From Chryseobacterium sp. StRB126 (lineage in GTDB: Bacteria > Bacteroidota > Bacteroidia > Flavobacteriales > Weeksellaceae), in contig NZ_AP014624.1 in assembly GCF_000829375.1 (NCBI RefSeq), forward strand, positions 5,270,001 to 5,334,000: a DNA stretch of 64,000 nt, in the 5' to 3' direction. Numbering within the stretch: position 1 is the first letter of the stretch; each line of letters starts with the position of its first letter. The notes under the pieces were generated by a model, which was not told where the DNA came from, ran no database searches, and was given only the letters and a program-made list of their open reading frames with translations. This document shows positions 28,685-37,778 of the stretch, in pieces. Position numbers and translations under genes: made by a program.

Positions 28685-29107
28685 AGTGGTTATTTTAATA
28701 ATTTTTATATTCAAATTTCTAATCCATTAGTCTTATAATTGGAGACACTTGTTACAGTTTACCTATCATAAGTAGTAACAGTTGGTCTTAAGATTTCATT
28801 ATCCTCCAATAGTTAAATATCTCTGAGGTAAAAACTGAAGAATAGAAAGATATTACTTAATAGTATAAACCACAACAGAGGCCCCAATATCAAATCACAA
28901 ATGAAACCGGAGAAAAACAACCATTGTCTTTATCATTAAATTTTGAACAGAAAATCTGGTACAGCCTTTATTTCAACGTAATTCTATCATAAAAGCAAGT
29001 ACAATTTTCATATTATGTATTTTCACTATTTTAGCCACCTGATTAAAATAATCAAAAACAGGTGAGTCTTATTTCATCTGGAACCTAAAAAATTAAACAT
29101 TAGTCAG
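28685..29107. other. 423-bp divergent intergenic region
   Basis: Separates the M16 gene from the second flexirubin operon and must hold promoters for both. I see no full TTG-19-TAnnTTTG pair. An inverted repeat CACCTG (29037-29042) and CAGGTG (29059-29064) flanks an AT-rich loop about 45 bp before the ATG at 29108 and could be an operator. The stretch AATCAAAAACAGGTGA also occurs near 10.57 kb upstream of giant gene 1. Confidence 0.35.
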
Positions 29108-29512
29108 ATGAAAAAACAAGACCTACCTCAAGACGAAAGTAATCTGAAATCCGCCAACATGACAGAAATTCTGTATGTAACGGATGAAAATGATAATTAT
29201 ACAACAGCAAACAGTACAGGCTGGGATGTAAAAAAGGCTGCTTTAGACGAATCTATGGAATTGATCTATGAGAGAATTGAAGAAGCAAAACAAAATGTTG
29301 CCAATAATATCGTGAGCCCCATCGTTTATTTTATGGAGTTCAATAAAATGGATCTTGGAGTACTCGCCTCTTATGTAGGAATGTGGCAATGGAGGGTAAA
29401 AAGACATTTTAAACCCAGAGTATTTAAAACACTGAGTGAAGTGGTACTGAAAAAATATGCCGATGCATTTGGAATTTCAGTCAATGAACTAAAAAACTTC
29501 GACGGGAAATAA
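29108..29512 (+). CDS. Small HTH-like protein, first gene of the second flexirubin operon
   Basis: A 134-residue soluble protein with no signal peptide. Its C-terminal 60 residues (LGVLASYVGMWQWRVKRHF ... KKYADAFGISVNELKNF) look like an XRE/Cro-type helix-turn-helix: a short helix, a turn, a basic recognition-like helix and the usual closing phrase ISVNELK. The N-terminal half is acidic and unlike known sensors. Position before the BtrH-like and ABC genes suggests a regulator or a cluster-specific accessory protein. The function is not known to me. Confidence 0.6.
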   Translation: MKKQDLPQDESNLKSANMTEILYVTDENDNYTTANSTGWDVKKAALDESMELIYERIEEAKQNVANNIVSPIVYFMEFNKMDLGVLASYVGMWQWRVKRHFKPRVFKTLSEVVLKKYADAFGISVNELKNFDGK

Positions 29513-29563
29513 ATAAAGTGATGCATCCATTTTATTTACCTATGAAAAAGATATAAACTGCAA

Positions 29564-30559
29564 ATGAAATTAAACTTTGAACACCATCAGACTGCGCATT
29601 GCGAAAACGGTGTTGCTTCTAATCTACTGCTTAACAGAGGACTGAAACTAAGTGAACCTATGATCTTTGGAATCGGTTCAGGATTATTTTTTGTCTATCT
29701 TCCCTTTTTAAAGGTGAATTTTGCTCCGGGCTTCAGCTATCGTCCGATGCCGGGTGCTATTTTCAGTAAGGCAGCTAAAAGATTAGGAATTAAAATCAAA
29801 AGAGAAAAATTCTCAAATCCTCTGGATGCTCAAAAAGCACTGGAAAGAAACTTAGAACAAAATATCCCTACAGGACTTCAGGTAGGTGTTTTTAACCTTA
29901 CTTATTTTCCTGAAGAATATAAATTCCATTTCAACGCCCACAATCTTGTTGTGTATGGTAAAGAAGACGGAAAATTTCTTATCAGTGATCCCGTAATGGA
30001 CTACACCACTTCCCTTACAGAAGCAGAACTTGAAAAAGTACGATACGCCAAGGGAGCACTTCCTCCAAAAGGACATATGTATTATCCTATTTACATCCCT
30101 GAAAATGTTCATCTGGAAGAAGCTATTAAAAAAGGAATCAAAGATACCTGCAAAAACATGTTGGCTCCGGTACCACTTATCGGGGTAAAAGCCATGAGAT
30201 GGGTGGCTAAAAGCATTCCTAAATGGGCAGAAAAGAAAGGAACAAAAGTAACCAACCATTATCTGGGACAGTTGATAAGAATGCAGGAGGAAATTGGAAC
30301 AGGAGGCGGAGGTTTCAGATTTATTTATGGAGCTTTTCTTCAGGAAGCTGCAGTTATCCTTAAAAATGATGAATTAAAAGAACTTTCAAAGGAAATTACA
30401 TCTATTGGTGACCTTTGGAGAGATTTTGCAGTAGATATTGCCAGAGTTTACAAAAACAGAAATGCTAAGAGCGATATCTACAACGAATTATCAAAAACAA
30501 TGCTTCATATTGCAGATTTAGAAGAAGCTTTCTATAAAAAACTGAGAAAAGCAATCTGA
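29564..30559 (+). CDS. BtrH N-terminal-domain protein, putative acyltransferase
   Basis: A 331-residue protein resembling BtrH, the butirosin enzyme that moves an acyl group from an ACP to an amine. The cysteine-peptidase-like beginning is visible: HCENGVASNLL with Cys13, then GIGSGLFFVY. HNLVVYGKEDGKFLISDP supplies a histidine and an aspartate for a papain-like triad. The second half is helical. In this locus an acyl-ACP to hydroxyl transfer is needed to join the aryl-polyene acid to the dialkylresorcinol; this protein is a good candidate (inference). It precedes the ABC exporter genes by one base. Confidence 0.75.
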   Translation: MKLNFEHHQTAHCENGVASNLLLNRGLKLSEPMIFGIGSGLFFVYLPFLKVNFAPGFSYRPMPGAIFSKAAKRLGIKIKREKFSNPLDAQKALERNLEQNIPTGLQVGVFNLTYFPEEYKFHFNAHNLVVYGKEDGKFLISDPVMDYTTSLTEAELEKVRYAKGALPPKGHMYYPIYIPENVHLEEAIKKGIKDTCKNMLAPVPLIGVKAMRWVAKSIPKWAEKKGTKVTNHYLGQLIRMQEEIGTGGGGFRFIYGAFLQEAAVILKNDELKELSKEITSIGDLWRDFAVDIARVYKNRNAKSDIYNELSKTMLHIADLEEAFYKKLRKAI

Positions 30560-30560
30560 T

Positions 30561-31319
30561 ATGGCAGAGAATATGATTGAGATTAAAAATCTATATAAAA
30601 AATACAAAAATTCTGACGAGTTTTCTGTGAATGATATCTCCGTGAATATCCACAAAAATGATATCTATGGAATTCTTGGACCTAACGGAGCCGGAAAAAC
30701 AACTTTGATTTCCATGCTTTCGGGGTTAATTAAACCTACTTCAGGACAATTTACAATTGACGGGCTATCTCCACAAAAAGACAATTTCAAAATCAGGCAG
30801 ATTATGGGGATTGTTCCACAGGAATATGCTCTATATCCTACCCTGACAGCTAAAGAAAATCTGATGTTCTTCGGAAGCTTATATGGATTAAAACATAAAC
30901 AGCTTACCAAAGCGATTGATGATTCCCTGGAAATTATGGGTCTTTCAAAATTTGCCAATAAGCAGGTAGGCCAATTCTCGGGCGGAATGAAGCGTCGTTG
31001 CAACCTCATCGCTGGAACCCTTCACAATCCGAAAGTTCTGTTTTTGGATGAACCTACTGTAGGAGTAGATGTACAATCCAAAAAAGTAATCATCGATTTC
31101 CTTTTAGAATTGAATAAAAGCGGAACATGCATCATCTATACTTCCCACCACCTTTCTGAGGCAGAAGAATTCTGTACCAAGATTGCGATTATCGATAAAG
31201 GAAGAATTCATGCTGTAGGAACTCCTGAAGAACTTATTTCTCAGATTTCCCATGCAGAAAACCTAGAGGATGTTTTCATTTCATTAACCGGAAAAGAATT
31301 AAGAGATGTTGTTGTATAA
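30561..31319 (+). CDS. ABC transporter ATP-binding protein
   Basis: A 252-residue nucleotide-binding subunit. Walker A is GPNGAGKTT, the signature is FSGGMKRR, Walker B is VLFLDEPTVG and the switch is TSHH. Type and neighbourhood resemble ABC-2 exporters of the DrrA/YhhG kind that move lipids or drugs. It overlaps the permease gene by 14 bp, so the two are coupled. A role in pigment or precursor export is inferred from the locus. Confidence 0.92.
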   Translation: MAENMIEIKNLYKKYKNSDEFSVNDISVNIHKNDIYGILGPNGAGKTTLISMLSGLIKPTSGQFTIDGLSPQKDNFKIRQIMGIVPQEYALYPTLTAKENLMFFGSLYGLKHKQLTKAIDDSLEIMGLSKFANKQVGQFSGGMKRRCNLIAGTLHNPKVLFLDEPTVGVDVQSKKVIIDFLLELNKSGTCIIYTSHHLSEAEEFCTKIAIIDKGRIHAVGTPEELISQISHAENLEDVFISLTGKELRDVVV

Positions 31320-32574
31320 ACTGTGGAGAAGTTTTATTAAGGAAATTCTTCTGCTGAAAAGAGATATTGGAGGAATTGTTATCATTTTTGTAATGCCGTT
31401 ACTTTTGATTGTAACCATTACTCTTATTCAGGATTCTACCTTTAAAAACCTTGAAGGTTCAAAAATCCCTATCATTTTTATTGATAATGATAAATCTGAA
31501 GTTTCTAAAAATATAAAAGGCGAACTGGAAAACAGTAAGACTTTCCAACTGCTGACCAATTTCAATGAAAAATCCGCACAGGATGCTGTATTTGCAGGAG
31601 AGTATCAAATGGCGATCGTCATTCCTCAAGACCTTACAAAAGATTTAAATTCCAATATTGATTCCAAAGTTCAGACGATTGTAAGTTCATTCGGATTGGA
31701 AGGAGATTCTGCAAAGACGAAAATAGAAACTCCAAAAGCAAAAGAGATTCATTTGTATTTTGATCCGGCAACCAATGCAGGATTCAAAAACTCTGTGATG
31801 AACTCCGTAAACAAAATGGTTTTTGAGATCGAAAACAAAAAGATCTACAAAGCATTCCAGGATCAGCTCGGAACAACGGAAAACCTTGAAGAAAATAAAA
31901 ACCTCATCAGCTTCAAGGAAATCACCCCGAAAAAAGGAGAAATGGACATTATGCCAAATTCTGTTCAGCATAACGTTCCTGCATGGACGCTTTTCGCCAT
32001 CTTTTTTATCGTAGTTCCTTTATCTATCAATCTTGTAAAAGAAAAAAGCCAGGGAACAAGTGTAAGAGCAAGAATAAGCCCTACTCCCTATTTCGTACAT
32101 ATTTTAGGAAAGACATTTACTTATCTTATTATCTGCCTTATTCAGTTTTTGCTGATGGTGGCTGTAGGAATCTATCTTTTCCCGTATATGGACCTTCCGG
32201 CATTTGATGTATCCGGAAAAATGTTTCAGCTTGTTACGGTAACCTTATTTGCAGGACTTGCAGCCATTGGGTTTGGAGTATTATTGGGAACTATTGCAGA
32301 CACACAGGAACAATCAGCACCTTTTGGAGCAACATCTGTCGTAGTCTTGGCAGCAATCGGTGGAATCTGGGTTCCGGTATTTTTAATGCCTGAATTTATG
32401 CAGACTGTAGCCAAGTTCTCTCCTATGAACTGGGGACTAAACGCTTATTATGATATTATTTTAAGAAACAGCGGAATCGGAGGCATTGCCAAAGAACTGG
32501 TATTCCTGTTTTTATTTTACATTGCAACCGTATCCATTTCTATTTTCTACGAAAGAAAGCTTCATAATATTTAA
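31306..32574 (+). CDS. ABC-2 type transporter permease
   Basis: A 422-residue membrane subunit with one N-terminal helix, an extracytoplasmic domain of about 200 residues, and then a block of about five helices beginning WTLFAIFFIVVPLSINLVKEK and ending before YERKLHNI. This is the ABC-2 (YhhJ/DrrB-like) layout. It partners with the overlapping ATPase gene. The substrate is unknown; flexirubin or its lipid-like precursors are the local candidates. Confidence 0.88.
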   Translation: MLLYKLWRSFIKEILLLKRDIGGIVIIFVMPLLLIVTITLIQDSTFKNLEGSKIPIIFIDNDKSEVSKNIKGELENSKTFQLLTNFNEKSAQDAVFAGEYQMAIVIPQDLTKDLNSNIDSKVQTIVSSFGLEGDSAKTKIETPKAKEIHLYFDPATNAGFKNSVMNSVNKMVFEIENKKIYKAFQDQLGTTENLEENKNLISFKEITPKKGEMDIMPNSVQHNVPAWTLFAIFFIVVPLSINLVKEKSQGTSVRARISPTPYFVHILGKTFTYLIICLIQFLLMVAVGIYLFPYMDLPAFDVSGKMFQLVTVTLFAGLAAIGFGVLLGTIADTQEQSAPFGATSVVVLAAIGGIWVPVFLMPEFMQTVAKFSPMNWGLNAYYDIILRNSGIGGIAKELVFLFLFYIATVSISIFYERKLHNI

Positions 32575-32644
32575 TCTATTTTTATTACTAATATTGTCAG
32601 GAAGTTTCTGACATCCATAAAAACAAAACTCAGGAAGAAAAAAC

Positions 32645-33073
32645 ATGCAGTCTAACGAAAATATATTAACCTGTACTGAAGAGGTAAGAGTACGATTCAA
32701 TGAGACAGATCCGCTGGGTATTGTCTGGCATGGGCATTACATTGTCTATTTTGAAGACGGAAGAGAAGCTTTCGGACGTCAGCATGGCCTTACTTATCTT
32801 GATATTCAGAAGGCAGGCTATGTAACGCCTATTGTAAAAAGTACCTGCGAACATTTTCTTCCCTTAAAATATGGGGATACATTCAGAATTGTAACCACTT
32901 TCGTGAATTCTGTTTCCGCAAAGCTTATTTATAAATATGAGCTTTTCAATCAGGAAGATAAATTGGTATGCAGTGGAGAAACCATTCAGGTGTTTTTGGA
33001 TAGCAACGGAAGTTTATGTTTATACAATCCGGAGTTTTTTCAAGCCTGGAAAGATAAAATGGGGTTATCATGA
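32645..33073 (+). CDS. Acyl-CoA/ACP thioesterase, 4HBT hotdog family
   Basis: A 142-residue single-hotdog protein with VRVRFNETDPLGIVWHGHYIVYF near the start, matching the 4-hydroxybenzoyl-CoA thioesterase signature and its aspartate. It may hydrolyse or edit acyl-thioesters during pigment synthesis. The next gene starts inside its stop codon (ATGA), so the two are translationally coupled. Aryl-polyene loci commonly carry such a thioesterase. Confidence 0.8.
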   Translation: MQSNENILTCTEEVRVRFNETDPLGIVWHGHYIVYFEDGREAFGRQHGLTYLDIQKAGYVTPIVKSTCEHFLPLKYGDTFRIVTTFVNSVSAKLIYKYELFNQEDKLVCSGETIQVFLDSNGSLCLYNPEFFQAWKDKMGLS

Positions 33074-34230
33074 AGAAGGAAATTTATATTACAGACTACA
33101 ACTGCGTAACTCCCCTTGGTTTTGATGTTAATTCTAACTGGAAGGCGCTTTTAACCGGACAATCGGGAGTTGCTTTATATAAAATTATAGAAACCCAGGA
33201 TGCTTTTTATGCCTCTGTGATTGATTCTGAAAAACTGAATGAAGAGTTCAATAGAGTTTTTACTCAAGAGGTCACTTTGCCATTCACAAGACTGGAAAAA
33301 ATGCTTCTTCTAAGCATTAAACCTCTGGTTGAAAAACATAACATAACGGAAGACACTGCTCTTATCCTTTCTACAACAAAAGGAAATATCAGCTTATTAA
33401 AAAACCAGACTGAATTACCGGAAGGTATCTATCTATCACAACTAGCCCATAAAATTGCTGATTTTTTCGGATTTAAAACCAAACCTATTGTGGTTTCCAA
33501 TGCCTGTGTTTCCGGAGTTATGGCTATTGCAGTTGCCAAGAATATGATTCAGGCAGGAAAATATAAAGATGCCTTTGTTATTGCAGGAGATGAAATTTCT
33601 GAATTTGTCATTTCTGGGTTCAATTCATTTCAGGCTATTGGCTCAGAGCCTTGCAAACCTTATGATAAAAACCGGAACGGAATTAATATTGGTGAAGCTG
33701 CAGCAGCGGTTTATATCACCAATGGTCATTCTGACGAAGGAAGAATCTCACAAGATGATAAATGCAGATTTAAAGTTTTGGGAGATTCAGCCATTAATGA
33801 TGCCAACCATATTTCAGGCCCATCCAGAACAGGAGACGGTTTATACGGAAGCATCAGAAACGCTATGATGGAAGCCCATGTTTCTGCAGAAGAAATCGCT
33901 TTTATTTCAGCCCATGGAACGGCAACATTATATAACGATGAAATGGAAAGTATCGCTTTCAGCAGAATGGAGCTTCAAAATATCCCACTAAACAGCATGA
34001 AAGGATATTACGGACACTGTCTGGGAGCTTCCGGATTATTGGAAAGTATTATTTCTATGGAATCTGCTCTTCAAAACACCCTGCTCCCTTCTAAAAATTT
34101 TGAAGAGATGGGAGTATCTCAGCCCTTGAATATTATCAAAGAAAATCAGGTTGCAACCGTAAGATATATTTTGAAAACCGCATCTGGTTTTGGAGGTTGT
34201 AATGCGGCGATTGTATTGGAAAAATGCTAA
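33070..34230 (+). CDS. Beta-ketoacyl-ACP synthase (full catalytic triad)
   Basis: A 386-residue ketosynthase of the FabB/FabF fold. Catalytic residues are present: Cys146 in SNACVSG, His282 in SAHGTAT and His316 in [10 protein letters not shown]. It should catalyse a decarboxylative condensation in polyene or alkyl chain building. It overlaps the thioesterase by 4 bp and is followed at once by a half-size ketosynthase-like gene. This sequence is more diverged than the FabF-like protein at 48181-49401. Confidence 0.85.
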   Translation: MKKEIYITDYNCVTPLGFDVNSNWKALLTGQSGVALYKIIETQDAFYASVIDSEKLNEEFNRVFTQEVTLPFTRLEKMLLLSIKPLVEKHNITEDTALILSTTKGNISLLKNQTELPEGIYLSQLAHKIADFFGFKTKPIVVSNACVSGVMAIAVAKNMIQAGKYKDAFVIAGDEISEFVISGFNSFQAIGSEPCKPYDKNRNGINIGEAAAAVYITNGHSDEGRISQDDKCRFKVLGDSAINDANHISGPSRTGDGLYGSIRNAMMEAHVSAEEIAFISAHGTATLYNDEMESIAFSRMELQNIPLNSMKGYYGHCLGASGLLESIISMESALQNTLLPSKNFEEMGVSQPLNIIKENQVATVRYILKTASGFGGCNAAIVLEKC

Positions 34231-34231
34231 A

Positions 34232-34780
34232 ATGAATGTAATGAAGAAAATAAGCAGCTGTACCATAGAACATTCAAAAATAATCCTTGATGAAAACCTT
34301 ATTTTTGAAACCGAAAGCAATACATTCCCGGAATTTGCCAAAGAAGCCTATAAAAGCTTAGAACTCAGTTATCCGAAATTTCATAAAATGGACAGCCTGA
34401 GTAAATTGGCCTTTCTTGCTTCTGAAATGCTTTTAAAAGAAGAAGATCACAGCAGAACTGCATTAGTTTTTGCCAACAAATCTTCCAGTTTGGATACTGA
34501 TTTCAAATACCAGGAAAGCATTAATTCTCAGGAGAACTACTTCCCTAGCCCGGCAGTCTTTGTTTATACCTTACCTAACATCTGTGTAGGTGAGATCAGC
34601 ATTAAACACAAAATGCAGACAGAGAATGCTTTTTTTGTTTTGGATGAATTTGATGAAAAATTTTTAAACGATTATGCTGAACAGATTCTCCAATCCGGAA
34701 AAGCGGATAAAGTATTGTGTGGCTGGGTTGAATTATTTCAGGAAAATTACAAAGCTTTTGTATATTTGCTAACCTTGTAA
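34232..34780 (+). CDS. Half-size ketosynthase-like protein
   Basis: A 182-residue protein that resembles only the first half of a ketosynthase: [16 protein letters not shown] and [15 protein letters not shown] resemble the region before the active site. [12 protein letters not shown] lies where the nucleophile elbow would be, but the histidine half is absent. The ATG at 34232 follows the previous stop by one base; an ATG at 34241 is also possible. Similar short proteins lie between ketosynthases in aryl-polyene-type loci. It may stabilise a ketosynthase partner or act as a chain-length factor (inference). Confidence 0.6.
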   Translation: MNVMKKISSCTIEHSKIILDENLIFETESNTFPEFAKEAYKSLELSYPKFHKMDSLSKLAFLASEMLLKEEDHSRTALVFANKSSSLDTDFKYQESINSQENYFPSPAVFVYTLPNICVGEISIKHKMQTENAFFVLDEFDEKFLNDYAEQILQSGKADKVLCGWVELFQENYKAFVYLLTL

Positions 34781-34792
34781 AAATGGAACACT

Positions 34793-34855
34793 ATAACAAT
34801 GTAGAAATGTAACAATTTTAGCTATTGGTAAACTGGTACATGACACATTGGTAAA
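34793..34855. repeat. AATGTAACAAT/ATTGGTAC repeat, copy 1
   Basis: An imperfect inverted repeat made of AATGTAACAAT-like and CATTGGTA-like words, between the half-ketosynthase and the ACP gene. Related copies lie at 47842-47893 and 49415-49506. Confidence 0.5.
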
Positions 34856-34866
34856 TTAATTAAATT

Positions 34867-35124
34867 ATGGAAAACTTAAAAACTGAATTGAAGCACAAAA
34901 TTATTGAAGTACTTAACCTTGAAGACGTTTCTGTAGAGGAAATTAAAGACACAGATCCATTATTTGGAGGTGGATTAGGATTAGACTCTATTGATGCCCT
35001 AGAATTAATCGTTCTTCTTGATAAAGATTATGGAATAAAATTAGCCGATCCTAAAAAAGGAAAGGAAATTTTCCAATCTATCGATACCATGGCTAAATTC
35101 ATCGAAGACAACAGAACAAAATAA
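34867..35124 (+). CDS. Acyl carrier protein (first of two)
   Basis: An 85-residue acidic ACP. The phosphopantetheine attachment site is Ser41 in GLGLDSIDALE. It should carry growing acyl or polyene chains for the ketosynthases around it. A different ACP is encoded at 47922-48176, which suggests separate carriers for the polyene and the alkyl halves (inference). Confidence 0.92.
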   Translation: MENLKTELKHKIIEVLNLEDVSVEEIKDTDPLFGGGLGLDSIDALELIVLLDKDYGIKLADPKKGKEIFQSIDTMAKFIEDNRTK

Positions 35125-35178
35125 TTTTTTTCAAACGCTAGGTTTGCTGAGCTTTTTAAACATCGGAAATATTTTCGG

Positions 35179-35247
35179 TCGCAAAGGCGCTTCGCTTAGC
35201 AATGAACACTAATCGTATTTTCTTGGCTGAGTGAAACGCCCTTGCGA
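35179..35247. repeat. Outer palindrome, simple form
   Basis: Arms TCGCAAAGGCGCTTCGCTTAGC and GCTGAGTGAAACGCCCTTGC (4 mismatches across 22 bp) around a 25-bp loop. Same family as the outer arms at 25338 and 25509, but with no inner element. Confidence 0.7.
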
Positions 35248-35316
35248 GCTTAAAAACAATTTGAAAATAAAGCTTTGCGCTCATTGCGTTTAAATAATTC
35301 ATAGAAAAACTAATTA

Positions 35317-36516
35317 ATGAATCAAAATATTGCCATAACAGGAATGGGCATCATTTCCTCCATCGGAAACAATGTGGAGGAAAATTTTATTTCACTACAG
35401 TCCGGAAAACATGGTATTTCAGATATTCAGATGTTTGAAACCCGCCATGCCGGAGCCATTAAAACAGGTGAAATAAAATTATCCAATGAGGAGCTTGTAC
35501 AAAAACTTCAGCTTAGTGAGGACAACAATGTAACAAGAACTTCTTTATTAGGTATGGTTGCTGCTAAAGAGGCTGTAGAAAGTGCAGGAATATCTGATAT
35601 TAATGGGTACAGAACCGGACTGATCTCCTCTACCAGCGTCGGAGGAATGGATATTACTGAAAAATATTTCTATTCTTACGAAAACTTTCCTGAAAAGCAA
35701 AAATATATTGATGCTCATGATGCTGGAAATTCCTCTTTGGTGATTGCCGATCATTTGGGATTAAAAGGCATGGTTTCCACCATCAGTACAGCTTGCTCAT
35801 CTGCTGCGAATGCTATTATGATGGGAGCCAAACTCATTAAAAACGGAGTTTTGGATCGTGTCATTGTTGGTGGAACAGATTCCCTATCAAAATTTACACT
35901 GAATGGGTTCAATACCCTGATGATTCTTACAGACTCTTATAACACTCCTTTTGATAATGACAGAAAAGGATTGAACCTTGGAGAAGCAGCCGCTTTCCTA
36001 GTACTTGAATCCGAAGAAATCGTTAAAAAGGAAAATAAAAAGGTGTTGGCTTACCTTTCCGGGTACGGAAATGCTAATGATGCCCATCACCAGACCGCAT
36101 CTTCTGAAAACGGACAGGGTGCATTTTTAGCCATGCAGCAAGCTCTGAAAATTTCAGGTTTACAAAAAGAAGATATCGATTATATCAATGTTCATGGAAC
36201 AGCAACACCTAATAATGATTTATCTGAAGGAATTGCCATGATCAGAATTTTCGGAGAAAATCAGGTACCTGAATTCAGTTCTACAAAGGCATTTACAGGA
36301 CATACACTGGCTGCCGCTGCCGGAATTGAAGCTGTATTTTCAATTTTAGCCATGCAGCACAGCCTTATCTTTCCGAACCTGAATTTCAAAACCAAAATGG
36401 AAGAATTTGATCTCAGTCCTGTTACAGAACTAAAGGAGAAAAACATCAATCATGTTCTTTCCAATTCATTTGGATTTGGCGGAAACTGTTCAACCTTAAT
36501 TTTCTCGAAATCATGA
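35317..36516 (+). CDS. FabF-like beta-ketoacyl-ACP synthase
   Basis: A 399-residue ketosynthase with Cys160 in STACSSAAN, His293 in NVHGTATPNND and His329 in FTGHTLAAAAG. The triad is complete. It overlaps the next gene by 4 bp. That partner lacks the catalytic residues, which is the arrangement of type II KS-chain-length-factor pairs. A polyene-extending role in the flexirubin pathway is the most likely assignment. Confidence 0.9.
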   Translation: MNQNIAITGMGIISSIGNNVEENFISLQSGKHGISDIQMFETRHAGAIKTGEIKLSNEELVQKLQLSEDNNVTRTSLLGMVAAKEAVESAGISDINGYRTGLISSTSVGGMDITEKYFYSYENFPEKQKYIDAHDAGNSSLVIADHLGLKGMVSTISTACSSAANAIMMGAKLIKNGVLDRVIVGGTDSLSKFTLNGFNTLMILTDSYNTPFDNDRKGLNLGEAAAFLVLESEEIVKKENKKVLAYLSGYGNANDAHHQTASSENGQGAFLAMQQALKISGLQKEDIDYINVHGTATPNNDLSEGIAMIRIFGENQVPEFSSTKAFTGHTLAAAAGIEAVFSILAMQHSLIFPNLNFKTKMEEFDLSPVTELKEKNINHVLSNSFGFGGNCSTLIFSKS

Positions 36517-37574
36517 GTACAGTATACATCAATAGTGCATCCTGTATCTCAGTTCAGGACACTTTAAAAGAAAATATCCTTCAGAATCTTACTCCGGAAA
36601 ATTCGGCGAAGATCATTAAGGCCATAGAACCTAATTACAAAGAATTCATTCCTCCGGCCATGATCAGAAGAATGTCTAAAACCGTAAAAATGAGCTCTGT
36701 AGCTTCACATTACGCTTTAAAAGAAGCAGGAATTGAAAAACCGGATGCTATTATTGTGGGAACCGGAATGGGCTGTTCACAGGATTCTGAAAAATTTCTG
36801 AAAAATGTGATTGATAATCATGAGGAATTTTTAACTCCTACATTTTTTATTCAGTCCACTCATAATACCGTTGCAGGTCAGATTGCTCTTGGATTGCAAT
36901 GCCATGCCTACAACTTTACCTATGTTAATACGTCTTCATCGCTGGAGTTTTCATTTTTGGATGCCCAACTTCAGATTAAGGATGGTGAAGCTCAAAATGT
37001 TCTGGTTGGGTCTACTGATGAACAAACTGACAGGACCATGGAACTCTACTGTCTGAATAATACCATTAAAAAAGAATCAGATCTTCCTGCTGATTATCTG
37101 AATTCTACGACCAAGGGTGTTATTTGGGGGGAAGGAGCAAGTTTTTTCGTTGTTGGAAAAGATAAAACCGAAAATTCCTACGCAAAACTTACCGATATTA
37201 AAATCAGTAACAGGTTGGAACTGGAGGAAACTTCAGATTTTATACAGGAGTTTTTAACAAAGAACAATCTCTCCGCAAAAGATATTAATGCCGTAATTTT
37301 AGGCTTCAGCGGAGATAAAGATTCTGATGCTTATTATACAAAAGCCATGGATCTGTTTCCAGATTCGGCATTATTATATTACAAACATTTGAGTGGAGAG
37401 TTTAATACAGCGAGTGGTTTCTCTACGTTTATCGCTTGTCAGATTCTTAAGGAACAGCTGATCCCGGAAGTGATGATGATTAATACAGCGACAAAAGGAG
37501 AAGTGAAAAATGTAATTCTTTACAATCACTTGGCAGGTAGCGATCATAGCTTGGTATTATTGGAAAGAGCATAA
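36513..37574 (+). CDS. Ketosynthase-like factor without catalytic Cys (CLF-like)
   Basis: A 353-residue thiolase-fold protein paired with the ketosynthase upstream. The active-site cysteine is replaced by Ser141 (VNTSSSLEF), and the HGTxT motif reads ILGFSGDKDSD with no histidine. The last motif survives as KHLSGEFNTASG. These losses make it non-condensing and fit a chain-length-factor role in a KS-CLF heterodimer, as in type II polyketide and aryl-polyene systems. The 4-bp overlap supports equal production of both subunits. Confidence 0.8.
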   Translation: MSTVYINSASCISVQDTLKENILQNLTPENSAKIIKAIEPNYKEFIPPAMIRRMSKTVKMSSVASHYALKEAGIEKPDAIIVGTGMGCSQDSEKFLKNVIDNHEEFLTPTFFIQSTHNTVAGQIALGLQCHAYNFTYVNTSSSLEFSFLDAQLQIKDGEAQNVLVGSTDEQTDRTMELYCLNNTIKKESDLPADYLNSTTKGVIWGEGASFFVVGKDKTENSYAKLTDIKISNRLELEETSDFIQEFLTKNNLSAKDINAVILGFSGDKDSDAYYTKAMDLFPDSALLYYKHLSGEFNTASGFSTFIACQILKEQLIPEVMMINTATKGEVKNVILYNHLAGSDHSLVLLERA

Positions 37575-37604
37575 TCATTTTATTATAAAGTAATTGTTGT
37601 TATT

Positions 37605-37765
37605 CACAGCGAAACGAAGTGAAGCGTGAAATCTCAGCATAGGTAATTTAAATTTATTGGTCAGAATCTTACAGAGTGATAAAAAGAGTTCTAAAATAGA
37701 TCCAACAGACATAAATTGGTTACAATTGTCATTCTGACGAAGCAAGAATTTCTGTCAGAAATAAA
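37605..37765. repeat. Degenerate intergenic repeat
   Basis: Contains CAGCGAAACGAAGTGAAGCG on the left and GTCATTCTGACGAAGCAAGA on the right. Both recall common intergenic repeats of Chryseobacterium-type genomes. The right part runs up to the next gene and explains a spurious upstream extension of that reading frame from a TTG at 37716. Confidence 0.4.
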
Positions 37766-37778
37766 AAAACACCCAATC

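Noticed and set aside
32596..32614. Hairpin TGTCAG/CTGACA after the ABC permease gene
   Set aside because: No T run follows and the thioesterase gene starts 30 bp later in the same direction; a terminator is unlikely.
37716..37778. TTG-started N-terminal extension of the deacetylase
   Set aside because: It translates a common intergenic repeat; the ATG at 37779 gives a proper membrane anchor.
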